Assembly (NCBI GenBank): GCA_028023455.1
Contig: JAQFVV010000282.1
Span: 591,713 to 655,712, forward strand
Length of the DNA stretch: 64,000 nt
DNA from: Epiperipatus broadwayi
Lineage: Eukaryota; Onychophora; Udeonychophora; Euonychophora; Peripatidae
Direction: 5' to 3'
Program-made: the position numbers and the translations under genes
Part shown: piece by piece, positions 25,024-35,720 of the stretch
How positions within the stretch are numbered: the first letter of the stretch is position 1
How the letters are laid out: the number at the start of each line of letters is the position of its first letter
Notes under the pieces: model-generated
Database searches by the model: none
Told to the model about the DNA's origin: nothing
Seen by the model: only the letters and a program-made list of their open reading frames with translations

Positions 25024-25066
25024 GGCTATGATTACGAGAAATATACTTTCTCGAAAGTGCTAAGGC
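25024..25066 (+). ncRNA. Hammerhead-like motif downstream of PLE, A3-U8 variant
   Basis: GGCT (25024-25027) with AGGC (25063-25066) as stem I (three of four pairs). ATGATTA sits where CTGANGA is expected. A 6-bp stem II follows (GAGAAA / TTTCTC), then GAA, AGTGCT as mini stem III, and A as residue 17. Compared with the hammerhead core, position 3 is A and position 8 is U, which can still pair. The minus-strand PLE at 51.2 kb carries the same motif. Confidence 0.45.
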
Positions 25067-25389
25067 TTTTTACTTTATTAATTATCATTTATATAGCTTT
25101 ATGTTATATGTGTGTTAGCATAATCATATTATTATAATTTTGACAAGTGTAAAGTATAAATCTATGATTTATTAATTAAATTACATATAACGTTTGAACA
25201 TTTAACAGAAGAGCAGTATAAAAACTTCAGAACATTCAGTGAAATATGGAGGCATGTATGCTAAAATAATTATAAAGGATCAAAAACTAAGTACATGGGT
25301 AAAGAACAAACAGGCGGTTTTTTGATATGCATGAAGGGACTTTACATGGATGACAGCAATAAATTAAAGGCATTATCAGGGATGATGCC

Positions 25390-25695
25390 AATAAAATCAA
25401 ATGATAAAACTCTCTATACAGTAGTGCCACTCAGTGCAAGTCAAAGTAATCAATGGATGCCAGAAAGCTTGTGCATAAAATCCCTATCTAGTGCCTACTC
25501 ATCGTCAGTGATGAATCTTGGATTTGGGAGCCCTGCACCTAGATCTTAGATCTAGATAGGGATTTTATGCACAAGCCTTCTGGCATCCATTGATTATTCT
25601 GGCTTGCACTGAATGGCACTACTGTATAGAGAGTTTTGCCTGTTTTAATAGCAGTTATGAGCAAGCATAAGAAATGGAGATCATGTGATGTAAAA
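25390..25695. repeat. Group W foldback element
   Basis: CTCTATACAGTAGTGCCACT at about 25413 is mirrored at 25612-25635, and the arms extend through ATAAAATCCCTATCTAG. The right arm continues into GAGCAAGCATAAGAAATGG and GATCATGTGATG, the W unit junction. The ribozyme region between the arms is mostly deleted. Confidence 0.75.
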
Positions 25696-26280
25696 TCAAA
25701 TGAACAAATAATTTTCATCAAAAATCAACAATAAAATCAATGTGGCAACAGCAAGTTAATCATTATTTAATAACAAATTAATTAAGTTGATAGTTAATCT
25801 TTGTGACTACATTTACAAGAGACAATATAAAATTTTAGGCTAATCATCATCTATCCAGTGCCAATCTTAGGATATAATATTATAAAAGCAATTCACTATT
25901 ATTCCAGCTATATGTTACATACATAAGTGCTAATTTAATTATAATAATAAGCTTATCAAAAAATGGCAGGATCATATCCATGCTGATCATCATCAAAGCT
26001 CAGGGCCATCTGGTTCCATAAGTATAATGGCCCTCAATAAAAAAGTAGTCATTGCAATACATATAAAGTGAACAGACTTTAAAAGTGGATTTTTATATTT
26101 CCTTAGTGCCATCTAAATAATTTTAAAAAGAATTATTGATAACCACACAAACACTCACATCTACATATACATTTAAATTTAATATTTTTAATGGTTAATA
26201 TAAATATAAATTAATTAGTAAAGGGAATCTCTGTCATCTAAATAAAATTAAATATACAGCCATGATGTATTGATGTATAA

Positions 26281-26416
26281 CAACCAATAAGACTGGTTCT
26301 GCAGGCTGTACAAAAACAATAGCAAATCTGTCCAAGCTACTTCTTTTGATTAGTTGTAGCTTGGACAGGTTTGCTATTGTTTTTATTCAGCCTGCAGAAC
26401 TTGTCTTATTGGTTGC
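26281..26416. repeat. Long near-perfect hairpin
   Basis: ACCAATAAGACTGGTTCTGC at 26283 pairs with the sequence ending near 26414. The arms of about 58 bp differ at only a handful of positions and enclose a loop of about 16 nt (TTCTTTTGATTAGTTG). No tRNA, SINE or HHR signature. It is either a MITE-like foldback or a source of a long double-stranded hairpin RNA. Confidence 0.8.
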
Positions 26417-26774
26417 TGCATATTAATACACTTTGGTGTGGATTTAACTTCATTTATATAATAGAGATACTATTTAATAATTAATATAATTATAAATGCT
26501 TAAGATTTGCCCATACATAAATGTTTGAGTCAAAAAGATAGATGATTCATTCTATCTTTTCACAAAGACTTTATCTTGTGTTTGGAAGTGAGAGTATTCA
26601 TTTATAATTAAAATCCACAAAACACATGTGCATTAGCTTAATGGCTGATTATTACTATTACAGTTTATAAAACATAGCGCTATATAAAATAAATATCTCA
26701 TTTACATAAATATATTTATGTATATTCCATATACTGTAAATCCTAACTAGCTTTGGACCTTTATTAGTGTGAAT

Positions 26775-26860
26775 GAGAGGATATATATATATATATTGTT
26801 AAAAAGATGTTGCCTTGAGAGGATATATATATATATATTGTTAAAAAGATGTTGCCTTGA
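26775..26860. repeat. Tandem duplication, 42-bp unit
   Basis: GAGAGGATATATATATATAT at 26775 recurs at 26817, each followed by TTGTTAAAAAGATGTTGCCT. It lies directly upstream of a group Z repeat copy (26855-26930). Confidence 0.85.
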
Positions 26861-27460
26861 CAACAGTTTGAAATTGTTGGTTATTATTAATATTGTGATT
26901 GTCTAAGTGTTGACTGGTTTTTAATGATATATAAATAAAATCTCTGTTAATTAAAAACTATTGTAATAACAATAAAAATAATAAATACAATGGTAAGCAA
27001 CTATTATATACAATCTTTCAATCTGCAGAAGTACTTTCCATTAACTCTTTAACACTCATCAACTCCTGTTAAGTCACAGAGCTAATATATTGACAATACT
27101 TGAAATGATTATAATTTGGAACTAATTGCAGCTTTTCAAAATTCATTTGAAATGATTACTGATCATAATCATATTGCTGATGAAATTATAAAGACAACTA
27201 ATCGCCATAAATTTAATGTGATTTCATATGAAAATTCATAAGAACTGGTCATTTTGGAATTTAAACAGAAGCTTAATATGATTTTTTTGAAAGAAGAAAA
27301 AGATTGCAGATGTGTTTAATGATGAAATGTCAGTATATTGAAAAAATTCAAATGCAAATAGATGCATTTGGTTTCTGTTTTATTGAAGAATATAATATGG
27401 ATGGTCAGAGAATAAAATTTATTGACAACATATTTTAAAAAGCTAAGAATAAAGCCATAA

Positions 27461-27608
27461 ATATCACATGATTACCTTTTTTTATGCTTGCTCATAACTG
27501 TTATTAAAACAGGCAAAACTCTCCATACAGTAATGCCACTCAATGCATCCACTGATTACTCTGGCTTGCACTGAGTGGCATTACTGTATGGAGACTTTTG
27601 CCTGTTTT
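27461..27608. mobile_element. Short group W foldback with 13-bp target duplication
   Basis: Flanked by AATAAAGCCATAA (27448-27460 and 27609-27621). The left arm contains ATCACATGATTACC, CAGGCAAAACTCTCC and ACAGTAATGCCACTCA, and is mirrored by the right arm ending in TTTTGCCTGTTTT. The left arm extends past the W unit junction and the right arm stops at the constant W 3' end. It is a cDNA snap-back of a tandem or circular template. Confidence 0.85.
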
Positions 27609-27633
27609 AATAAAGCCATAAGTAATAATGTAT

Positions 27634-28120
27634 CATCATCATCATCAACTATTATCAATCCACTGCAGCATGAAGGTCTCTCCAAGTTCAATCTATCTTC
27701 TCCAATCTTTTGGCTTGTCTTCTCCACATCACCTCCGCACACTTTTTTATTTCATCCATCCATCTCACATATGGTCTCTTTCTGGGTCTTTGACAATCTC
27801 TTGGAATCTAGTTTAAGATTTCAATTGTCCATCTATTATCATCTCTTCTAGCAATATGTCCAGCCCAACTCCACTTTTTTTAATTTTTTCAATAAGGTCA
27901 GTAACACCTGTTTGTTCTCTTACCCATATATTGTGTTTTTGATCTCTTCTTGTTACTCCCAACATACATCTCTCCATACTTCTTTGAGTGGTCTGAAGTC
28001 TCTGTATTACTCTTCTATTAAGTGTCCAAGTCTCAGATCCATAAGAAAGAACTGGTAAAACACATTTATTAAAAGCCTTCCTTTTCAAACACATAGGCAT
28101 ATTTCATTTTAGTATCAAGT
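27634..28120 (-). mobile_element. RTE-type LINE 3' end, 5'-truncated, 11-bp target duplication
   Basis: Flanked by TAATAATGTAT (27623-27633 and 28121-28131). The minus strand encodes the C-terminal RT segment with VLPVLSYGSETWTLNRR, RLQTTQRSMERCMLGVTRRD and TGVTDLIEKI motifs, typical of RTE-like endonuclease-RT proteins, then runs through the 3' UTR into a (GAT)n tail at the left edge (ATCATCATCATC on the plus strand). One frameshift separates the final RPRKR-like segment from the ORF at 27813-28100. It is inserted inside the PLE remnant. Confidence 0.85.
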
Positions 28121-28828
28121 TAATAATGTATACTATAAGATATAAAATTCCTGTACTGTATGTCCTCATATTTTCACAAATATAATTTTACATAAAGAAG
28201 GTAATCATTTGTGAATAATGATTGATTTTGGTGGTTCATTTATATGTCAGACTTCTAAATATATTGGTAAGTTGTTACAGGAGATTTTAGGATTTGGAGA
28301 AAATACTATTTCTTCATCTTTTGATTTTGTAGATAGAATTAAAAATAGTGGTTGATGAGAGTGTTATTATTGCTTAATTAGATGTGACAGAAATGTGTGG
28401 TTCTATTCATAGAGTGGTTTCCATAAAAATAATTGGACATACATTAAAAAGTACAGGGGTTTGTAAATATGTTATAAAATTTGTTATTGATTTTTTAAAA
28501 ATTTTTGATGATAACATTGTTGTTTCTTTTCAAAATGGATATTATAAAATGGCTAAAGATTAACCTATGGATCTGCCAGTTGTTGCACAAGTTTGCCATT
28601 TTGTTTGCTCTATGTATGAGAGTAGTATTTTAGATTGGTATACTTTTAAAGATATTAAAGTTTACAAAAGGTATGTGGATAATGTTTTTGTTTGTGGAAA
28701 TACCAATACTATAAATTTGCTTGTACAGAATTAAATAATTTGAATGGCTTGAAATGGACTATTGAAAAATAACAGGACAAAATCATTAAATGTTTTGATT
28801 TATTTATTACAAGAGATAATAATATTTT

Positions 28829-29299
28829 ATAACTTACAAGCTTAAGAGGGGTCATGTGATCTATGACTCTTAATTTGACTATTTATAGTCTCTTCCATAA
28901 GTCTTATGCAATTTTATATTGCTAAGACTACTAATATATGGTATGGCTGAAGATCTATCAGCCCCATATAGCTATTTGAGTAGGATAACTGAGGTTGAAG
29001 ACATGTAGATGTCTGAAAATTTCAGATTTTCCACTCGATAGATAACTTTTAGATAAGTGCTTGGCTTTGGGTTGGTACTTTTAGATCTAGTGTCTGAACC
29101 TACTCTGACACCTCTCTGAGGAGTGCCAAAGCATGAAACCATGGTCAGGGGTTTGAGGGGGGTTCCTGATAGAGATATTTTAAGTGCTGGCTTTGGATAA
29201 GCATTTATCATAAAGCTTGTAAAGGAATTGGCAATCCTCATTGATTATAACTTACAAGCTTAAGAGATAGGGTCATGTGATCTATGGCTCTTATTTTGA
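28829..29299 (+). mobile_element. Group C hammerhead retroelement inserted in the PLE, 14-bp target duplication
   Basis: Flanked by ATAATAATATTTTA-type repeats (about 28816-28829 and 29303-29317; the exact edge is ambiguous). ATAACTTACAAGCTTAAGAG occurs at 28829 and again at 29247, so it is one 418-bp unit plus direct arms of about 55 bp. Excising it restores the PLE reading (LFITRDNNIL, then NYKLI). An intact hammerhead lies at 29110-29152 in the sense direction. No protein is encoded. Confidence 0.85.
29110..29152 (+). ncRNA. Intact type I hammerhead ribozyme, group C
   Basis: Stem I ACCTCT (29110-29115) pairs with AGGGGT (29147-29152). The core CTGAGGA is at 29116-29122. Stem II is GTGC, loop CAAA, GCAT (29123-29134; the basal pair is G-U). 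GAA is at 29135-29137, stem III ACC-AT-GGT at 29138-29145, and cleavage residue C at 29146 (triplet GTC). All essential core bases are present. Confidence 0.9.
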
Positions 29300-29742
29300 C
29301 TAATAATAATATTTTAAATTACAAATTAATAATCAAATTATTACAAAAGGGGTATATATAATTTATAAATCAAAATTACCAATTATGCGTAAGATGGCAA
29401 GTTTTAGATCTTTTTTGTTTCGTAATAAAAAATTACCAGTCATTACCAATGTGATAAATTAAAAAATATTGAGATATTTATCAAGGAATTGCTTGAAGTT
29501 GGTTATAAGATTAAACAGATTAATGATATTTTGTCAATTTAAAAAGAGTTATAATGATTTAAAGGAGTTGAAAAAGATTGATAATAAAAAATGGATATCT
29601 ATTCCATATATTTCAAATGTTCAAGTGAATTTTTTTAAGGATATATATATATAAGGATGTGTTTAATGTTTCATTTTGTGCTACAAATAGCATACCTGTC
29701 AAGTAAAAAAATAATGTCGTGTATCAAATTTTTTGTGGATGG

Positions 29743-30158
29743 CATCATCATCATCAACCAATATCAATTGACTGCAGGATGAAGGTCTCTCCAAGTTTAC
29801 ACCATCTCCAATCTTTAACTTCTCCACATCACTTCTGCACACTTTCTTATTCCATCCATCAATCTCATATGTGGTCTCTTTCTGGGTCTTTTACAATCTC
29901 TTGGAAACCAGTTTAAGATTTCAATTGACCATCTATTATCATCTCTTCTATCAATATGTCCAGACCAACTCCACTTCAGTCTTTTAATTTTTTCAATGAG
30001 GTCAATAACATTTGTTTGTTCTCTTAACCATATATTGTGTTTTTGATCTCTTCTTATTACTGCTAACACGCATCTCTCTATACTTCTTTGAGTGGTCTGA
30101 AGTCTCTGTATTGCTCTTCTATTAAGTGTCCAAGTCTCAGATCCATAAGTAAGAACTA
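29743..30158 (-). mobile_element. RTE-type LINE 3' end, 5'-truncated
   Basis: The minus strand translates with YGSETWTLNRRAIQRLQTTQ, ERCVLAVIRRDQ, VIDLIEKIKRLKWSWSGHI and RPRKRPHMRLMDGIRKCAEV, the RT C-terminal tail of RTE-like LINEs, in one frame (29815-30177). The 3' end is the (GAT)n tail at 29743-29757. It is clearly a sister copy of 27634-28120 and abuts the end of the PLE remnant. I could not fix a target duplication. Confidence 0.85.
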
Positions 30159-30774
30159 TGTTATCATATATAGACAAATTGAGGTGCAGTGTTGAAAAAT
30201 CTTTGTCACCATTTTGAATTTTAAAAAAAATTACAACAAATATAATTTATAACATATCTTCTATTTAAATACAGTAAATATAAAAATATATACATTGTTA
30301 GAAAGACCAAATATGAAAGAATGTAAAGCTGATAAAATAGTCATTACCTTAAAAAAAAAATAAGAAAAAAAAGATTTTTAACACTTTTAAAAATGTTTAT
30401 TTTTACATTTATTCAAAAATTCTAAATTTTGAAAGTTAAATGTTAAAATGACACTTTCATAGACAGCTTCATCACATTTGTCATAAAATGCAGAAAAAAT
30501 TGATATATAATATGACTTGCCTGAAATAATTTTTCATTGTAAAATTTACAAAGCAAAAGCGATTGGTGACTTTCATTTTTACTAGCTGATTCAGATCTTG
30601 TCCTTCCAAGCGGGGTATCTGCTAGAAATGTTTGTTTGTCTTTCCATATAGGGTATCTGTTAAAAATGTGTTTGGTTTTAATGGAGGACAAAAATAACAA
30701 TAACAATTATATATGAGGTGTTATGCAAAGAGAACTTACAGTAAATTATGAAAAAATATAATTTATTATTATTA

Positions 30775-30831
30775 TTAAGTAATTTAGCTTACGCTTTACG
30801 CAAAAAAGTGAAGTGCAAGCTAAATTACTTA
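30775..30831. repeat. Short hairpin, about 22-bp arms
   Basis: TTAAGTAATTTAGCTTACGC at 30775 is mirrored by GTGCAAGCTAAATTACTTA ending at 30831, with an A-rich loop. It could be a terminator-like or MITE-end structure; no other context. Confidence 0.6.
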
Positions 30832-30849
30832 CTACTCAAAGGTGAAGTA

Positions 30850-32020
30850 GAAAACTAGTATTTTATTTATTATTAATAATAAATTGGGGTGAGATTACCT
30901 TAAATATGTATTCTTTTCAAGTAATAAAATGTGTATTCCAGAAATAAATGTCAAACAAATGAAAATTTCTCTAAGATAAAATGAATAAAACAAAGTAAAT
31001 CAATAAACATCAAAATAAACAAATTTATTAAAAACAATAAAATAAATATAAATAAAATAAATGTAAATACAATGAAATAAAAAGGTAATCAAAAATACAT
31101 ATTATATAGAGGTCCATGAAAAAATTGATGGTGAGGATACTATAAAACATTATGAATTCCAGACCTTAAGTAAATAGCGAGAGTTCAAACTGTCTTATCT
31201 AAAACTGAAAAATCAGGGATTATTACAAAATTGCAACAAATAAGTACAATGTTACTGTAATCATCCAACAAATAAATGATCATACATCTCCTATCAATTC
31301 TCAATGGGCCACAGCAAGAGAATTTATTTTCAGATAGTTTTTCTGCTAATTATACTCTAGTAAAATATGTATCACAAAAATAATATGGTTATATTATGCA
31401 AGATGGGGTAAAATCACTGATAGCACAGCTTGGGGTTCCAGATTTAGATCAGCATCTGGAGTTGCAATTCCATATGTACACATATCCATTATGGCTATCT
31501 ACACAGACCCATCATTTAAAATCTCACTTCATTGGTTTTGAAGTGTCAAACTGTTTTATGGAATTATGACCCATAAGTTTACTAATGGCTTCATTAACTG
31601 CTGCTACATTATGCATTTGATACGCAGGTTTAAAATTAATATTACAAGGATTGGCCTGATTTTATAAATTTTATCATGCTCTTTCCTAATAATTGGTGGT
31701 TTGTTTTATTGTCACTGAAATGTAAATTGATTAAAACTCCAATAAATTGATATCGGGTGATAATCACTGTTCCTCTCACAATCAGCGTAACCTACAGAAA
31801 TACATATCTAGCAAAGATGAATTCATTTTATCATAAAAAAAATTGCATGGCATATGGCAAGTTAATCTCCTCTTCCTTCTCCTCCTTCTTCTCTTTCTGC
31901 TTCCTCTTCTCCTTCTCTTTCTTTTTCTTATTATAGTGTATTTGTGGTGTTTAATTATATGTACATAATTTGCTAAAGGTTTTTTTTTTATTAAATTTTA
32001 TTTCTTAATTATTACGCTGT
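30850..32020. other. AT-rich DNA, no gene recognised
   Basis: Only a pyrimidine-rich (CTTCTC)n stretch near 31868-31930 stands out. No conserved coding or repeat signature was found. Confidence 0.5.
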
Positions 32021-32029
32021 ACAGGCTTA

Positions 32030-32190
32030 CACACACCTAGACCAACTGATGATTGCTGGTTTAGCATGAAATATGTATATTGTTGATTATTTATCTTTTC
32101 AACATGTGTATTATGAGGTGGGTCAGCAATATGAGATGGCATGGAAAGTTGAAGGTCGTGTGAAAGTCTGAGTTCGAATCACTCATATAT
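32030..32190 (+). repeat. Group V hammerhead repeat fragment
   Basis: GACCAACTGATGATTGCTGG starts near 32040. The core CTGATGA, GAA, stem III ATA-TG-TAT and triplet ATA are intact. Stem II keeps its inner four pairs but has a U-U at its base, and stem I is weakened after three pairs (TTGTT versus TTGGT). Confidence 0.65.
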
Positions 32191-32534
32191 TACTTAATTA
32201 TTAAATAATGTTTGAATTAATATATGTTTAGATGAAAAAATATTTTAATTAGTATTTTATCATAATAAATTTACACAATTAGTTATCTACTAATTAAATC
32301 TGTAAATAGTAAGCCTATTTAAGTATTATTTTTTAAAAGTATAAATAAGCAAGTATATTCATTAAAAAAAATACAATTAGATATATCAGGGAAAACAAAT
32401 TGAATGGCATTTTTGTTTACAGATTAAATACATGTATTCAATTCACAATTTACTTCCGAAGCTCTTAGATTTAAAAAGAAATGCTATATTGAATGAGTAT
32501 AGAATTAAGTCGAAGTGAATGAAATATCTGCTAA

Positions 32535-33209
32535 ACATCACATGATCACCACCTCTTATGCTAGCACATAACTGTCTCTATAAGCCAAAGTGAATGAAAT
32601 ATCTACTAAACATCACATGATCACCATCTCTTATGCTAGCTCATAACTGTTATTTAACAGGCAAAACTCTCCATACAGTAGTGCCACCCTGTGCCAACCA
32701 GAGTAATCAATGGATTCCAGATGTGATGATGTGATGTGATGTATTGTGGCTTCTCCTTAAATGAAGTCAAGAATATATGAGCAATTATGCCCTGATAAAC
32801 CTGTTAGCCACTTAATTTTCCATTCCCCACTCTAAGTTTTTCCATATTCTGCTCCATCCCATTTCCACAACATAATCTTTGTCAACTCTATAGCTTTAAT
32901 ATCTAATTTCCTCTTATCTTTTCCCAAACCCAGCATAAAAACCAATAATTCACTTTCTGTATAATCACTTTTTTCATATTTATTCTTCCATAACTTCATT
33001 ATATGTACCCTTTCTGTTTTCAAACATTTACATTCAATTAACAAATGCCACCCTGTGCCAACCAGAGTAATCAATGGATGCTACAAGGCTTGTGCATAAA
33101 ATCCCATCTAGTGCCTCTGGCAGATGGGATTTTATGCACAAGCCTTCTGGCATCCATTGATTACTCTGGTTGGCACAGGGTGGCACTACTGTATGGAGAG
33201 TTTTGCCTG
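32535..33209. mobile_element. Group W element with 15-bp target duplication and captured insert
   Basis: Flanked by TGAAATATCTGCTAA (32520-32534 and 33210-33224). W arms at 32660-32730 and 33045-33209 form a foldback. The 5' side contains a second copy of the target plus W start (AATGAAATATCTACTAAACA at about 32591). Between the arms, 32745-33045 is non-W sequence whose minus strand reads HLLIECKCLKTERVHIMKLW and on to KAIELTKIMLWKWDG (within 32832-33074), a coding-like fragment of unknown origin that may have been captured or have been there before. Confidence 0.7.
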
Positions 33210-33589
33210 TGAAATATCTGCTAATTAAAAATAAATTTAGTTATGTATAATTTTTGGAAAATAATGTGGGCAAATTATAAGTGAATAATGAAAAGAATAT
33301 GATTATTTATTGTTCTATAGTGAAAACACACATTTATATAAAAGAAATAGACATCGTTTACAATTGAAAATAAGAGTTAGTAAATTACGATATGATACTT
33401 TAAATCCGGGATATGTTTTTGAGATATGAGAAATTTAAAAAAGTCATTTCATATAAAAACACAAATAGTTTTATAATGATATCTGGAGACAAGAATGGTG
33501 TGCAAAGCTAGAGTAGGAAAGATACGGTTGTTTTAGATTACGAAATAGAATTTTAAAAATTAAATGATTTAAATTTGATAAATGTTATA

Positions 33590-33775
33590 ACTCAGATTTT
33601 CACACGACCCACAACTCGCAGTGCCATCTTACATTGCTGACCCACCTGGTCACACACATGTTGAAAAGATAAATAATCACCAATATGCGTATTTCGTGCT
33701 AAACCAGCACTCGTCAGTTGGTCCAGAATTGAGGGTCGTGTGAAAGTCTGAGTTCGAATCCCGCATACATTACAT
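33590..33775 (-). repeat. Group V foldback fragment with intact hammerhead
   Basis: ATTTTCACACGACCCACAAC at about 33597 is mirrored by GGGTCGTGTGAAAG at about 33733, so the element is a short snap-back of a V unit. The segment between is the ribozyme region in minus orientation. A B-box-like GAGTTCGAATCCC lies at its right end. Confidence 0.75.
33679..33722 (-). ncRNA. Intact hammerhead ribozyme, group V
   Basis: On the minus strand: stem I ACCAA (33722-33718) with TTGGT (33683-33679). The core CTGACGA is at 33717-33711. Stem II is GTGCT, loop GGTTT, AGCAC, then GAA. Mini stem III opens ATAC and closes GCAT, and the cleavage triplet is ATA. All core bases are conserved. An NUH triplet ending in A is acceptable although slower than GUC. 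Other V copies in the window have lost a core base. Confidence 0.85.
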
Positions 33776-34099
33776 TTATAAATGCAGGTATTGAGCCTGT
33801 ACAATGTATAAATGTTATATGAAAAATAACATGCAAATCGCCAAATGATAGAAAAATATTTCAGTTAGGTTATTACACGGCTGTCGTAAATTCATCGGAA
33901 GTAGATTCAATGAAGCGACATTTTACAAGCAAAAAAGTTCAAGAAAAAATGAATTGATTTTCTATTTTGATAGGAATCATGTTTATGGTCTGGATTTTGA
34001 AATTTTAAAAATTTATGATTTGTAGTAACTTTATAATTTAATTTTATCCATTCAGTAAATTTATATATAATCGATTCTCAATTGATATTAAAAAAAATA

Positions 34100-34350
34100 A
34101 GACCCATGGCTTTATTGCTTGGGAATTCATAAGAAGTTCGAACGCAGATCTGCAAGTACCAAAATGATCCTAGAACTTCCGGATCCCAAGTCGGCGCACT
34201 ACAAACTGCTCCAAACTACGCAGGGTAGAACGGCATATGGCTTTATTGCTCGGGAGAACTTCAAGCGCCAAACCAGCGCATGCCGGAATAAGAAATTCAC
34301 GCTAATATTTGACGTCCAATATGATAGCCATGACGGTTCCTTCAATTGAC
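34100..34350 (+). repeat. GC-richer repeat fragment of unknown family
   Basis: ATGGCTTTATTGCTTGGGAA at 34107 recurs at about 34238 (ATGGCTTTATTGCTCGGGAG), a partial tandem 131 bp apart. A diverged relative is at 48535-48650. A 76-codon frame (34119-34349) spans it but shows no known domain. It is much less AT-rich than its neighbours, which suggests a younger or different-origin insertion. Confidence 0.5.
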
Positions 34351-35318
34351 TAAATTTTTCCACAGTTAGAATTAGTTTTGGAGTCTTTAGCTCTTATGTC
34401 CGTCATCCTTATCCCTGAGCTATGTTTCTCAGGACATAACTATCAGTACATATATATATAATGTTCATAGCTAATGAACATTTATATAATCATTTTTGCT
34501 GAAAAATAATATCATAATAAAAGGAAACTTCAATTTAATCTGACAGTTGGTAAAATTTATTTTTCCTTTTGCAGTTTTAATTCATCTACTCTAGTGTTCT
34601 TTATGTCACTTTTTTTTTTCATTTAGTATTTTAGCATGTTTTAGAATAAGTAGCTTTCTCATCTTTCCATAGCTGGGGAAAATCATTGCAATTTAATAGT
34701 ACTTGATTGCTTAGCAACCGAGACCCCACCCAACATTTGAGCTCTCTGTTATTCCACCTGTAATGTCAGGTCACTAGTCTCTTCTTACACCTTGACAGTT
34801 TAACAAAGAAATAGCATCAGTTAGTTATTATGTCAATTCATTTCTTTTTCCACTGATGGCAGTAAATTGATAAAAATAAAGATGCCAATAAAGTTAATGA
34901 CTGGGGCGGAACTATTTTTTTATGATTGTTAGCAGCTATTTGGAGAAATCTAGTTCTGCAGTAAATTTGAAAGATTTGATGACAAGAAATGTCATTTACA
35001 ATATCATAACATTTTCATAACGGAATACTGTACATCTTTAATAACAATATTACTACAATATATAAGCGTGTGTGTATGTGGGGGCAGTTTTTTCAACTAA
35101 TATTTAAGTTTTAAATAAAGCAACAATATATGCCGATATTTAAAAATGTAAACAATATATACTTAATGTACACACATTTATGAATACTAGTAGCCCATGA
35201 GAAAATTTAATGATAAAAGTGTAACGAAAATCGTAATACGAGTTAAATTCTGATCTAAGAAACATTTTGATAACAGAATGCTATAATCAAATTCTTTTTT
35301 ACCTTGAGAAACATTTAC

Positions 35319-35430
35319 TTTTTTTTTTTCATATGTCATAGCATCGGCGGGAGGCGAACTCATAACCGTCTGCAACCAACTACTTGCTTGCAAGGCAGCT
35401 GCGATGACCTCTCGGCTAACAATGCTTGAC
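35319..35430 (-). repeat. tRNA-like SINE, copy 4
   Basis: Same long subtype as copy 1 (minus strand; poly-T run at 35319-35330, GCATTGTTAGC start at the right end). The B box is degraded (GAGTTCGCCTCC). Confidence 0.8.
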
Positions 35431-35567
35431 GAAACAATTGCTTGCCAATGTGGTCCATGTAGTATATTTTGAACTACTGCCAAAGCAATGAGCTTTAAAT
35501 TATTTCAAAAGTAAATAACCTTTTTAATTATTTTAATTAATCATTCATTAGACTAGAGATTATTCAC

Positions 35568-35720
35568 TTAATGAATAATATTTCTGTAGTGCTCTCACGC
35601 AAAGTAAAGACTGGTTTCTATCCGCTCCACAAAGTGTTCAATGCAGATATAAACCAGCCTCCCCTACTTTGTGTGAGAGTGGTGTAATAAAAATTACATT
35701 ACAGAAATATTATTCATTAA
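35568..35720. repeat. MITE-like element with 21-bp perfect inverted termini
   Basis: TTAATGAATAATATTTCTGT at the left edge is matched by its reverse complement at the right edge. Subterminal CTCTCAC and AAAGTA segments are also inverted. The element starts and ends with TTAA, as would follow from a TTAA-targeting (piggyBac-like) transposase, but that assignment is only inferred. Confidence 0.75.

Larger units (their letters stand above)
27110..29735 (+). pseudogene. Penelope-like element reverse transcriptase remnant, multiply interrupted
   Basis: After removing three later insertions, plus-strand translation gives PLE RT segments in order. There is a GGSFICQTSKYIGKLLQ stretch with FDFVDRIKN (about 28225-28345), and an FQNGYYKMAKD stretch followed by a PMDLPV-like motif (about 28535-28590). 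KRYVDNVFV (the YVDD catalytic box with its second D now N) lies at about 28660-28700, then LFITRDNN ending at 28828. After the group C insertion comes IPYISNVQ (about 29600) and a CATNSIPVKK connector (about 29690). Stops and frameshifts are frequent, so it is dead. Insertions: W foldback 27461-27608, RTE 27634-28120, group C element 28829-29299. The part before 27461 is assigned with less confidence. Confidence 0.75.

Noticed and set aside
27543-27851. 102-codon plus-strand frame near 27.6 kb
   Set aside because: It spans a W foldback and the antisense strand of an RTE tail.
13192-33209. W repeats as cut-and-paste foldback DNA transposons
   Set aside because: Target duplications are 13-15 bp, the inverted arms have unequal length and cross the unit junction, and an internal hammerhead with tandem units is present; reverse transcription explains this better.
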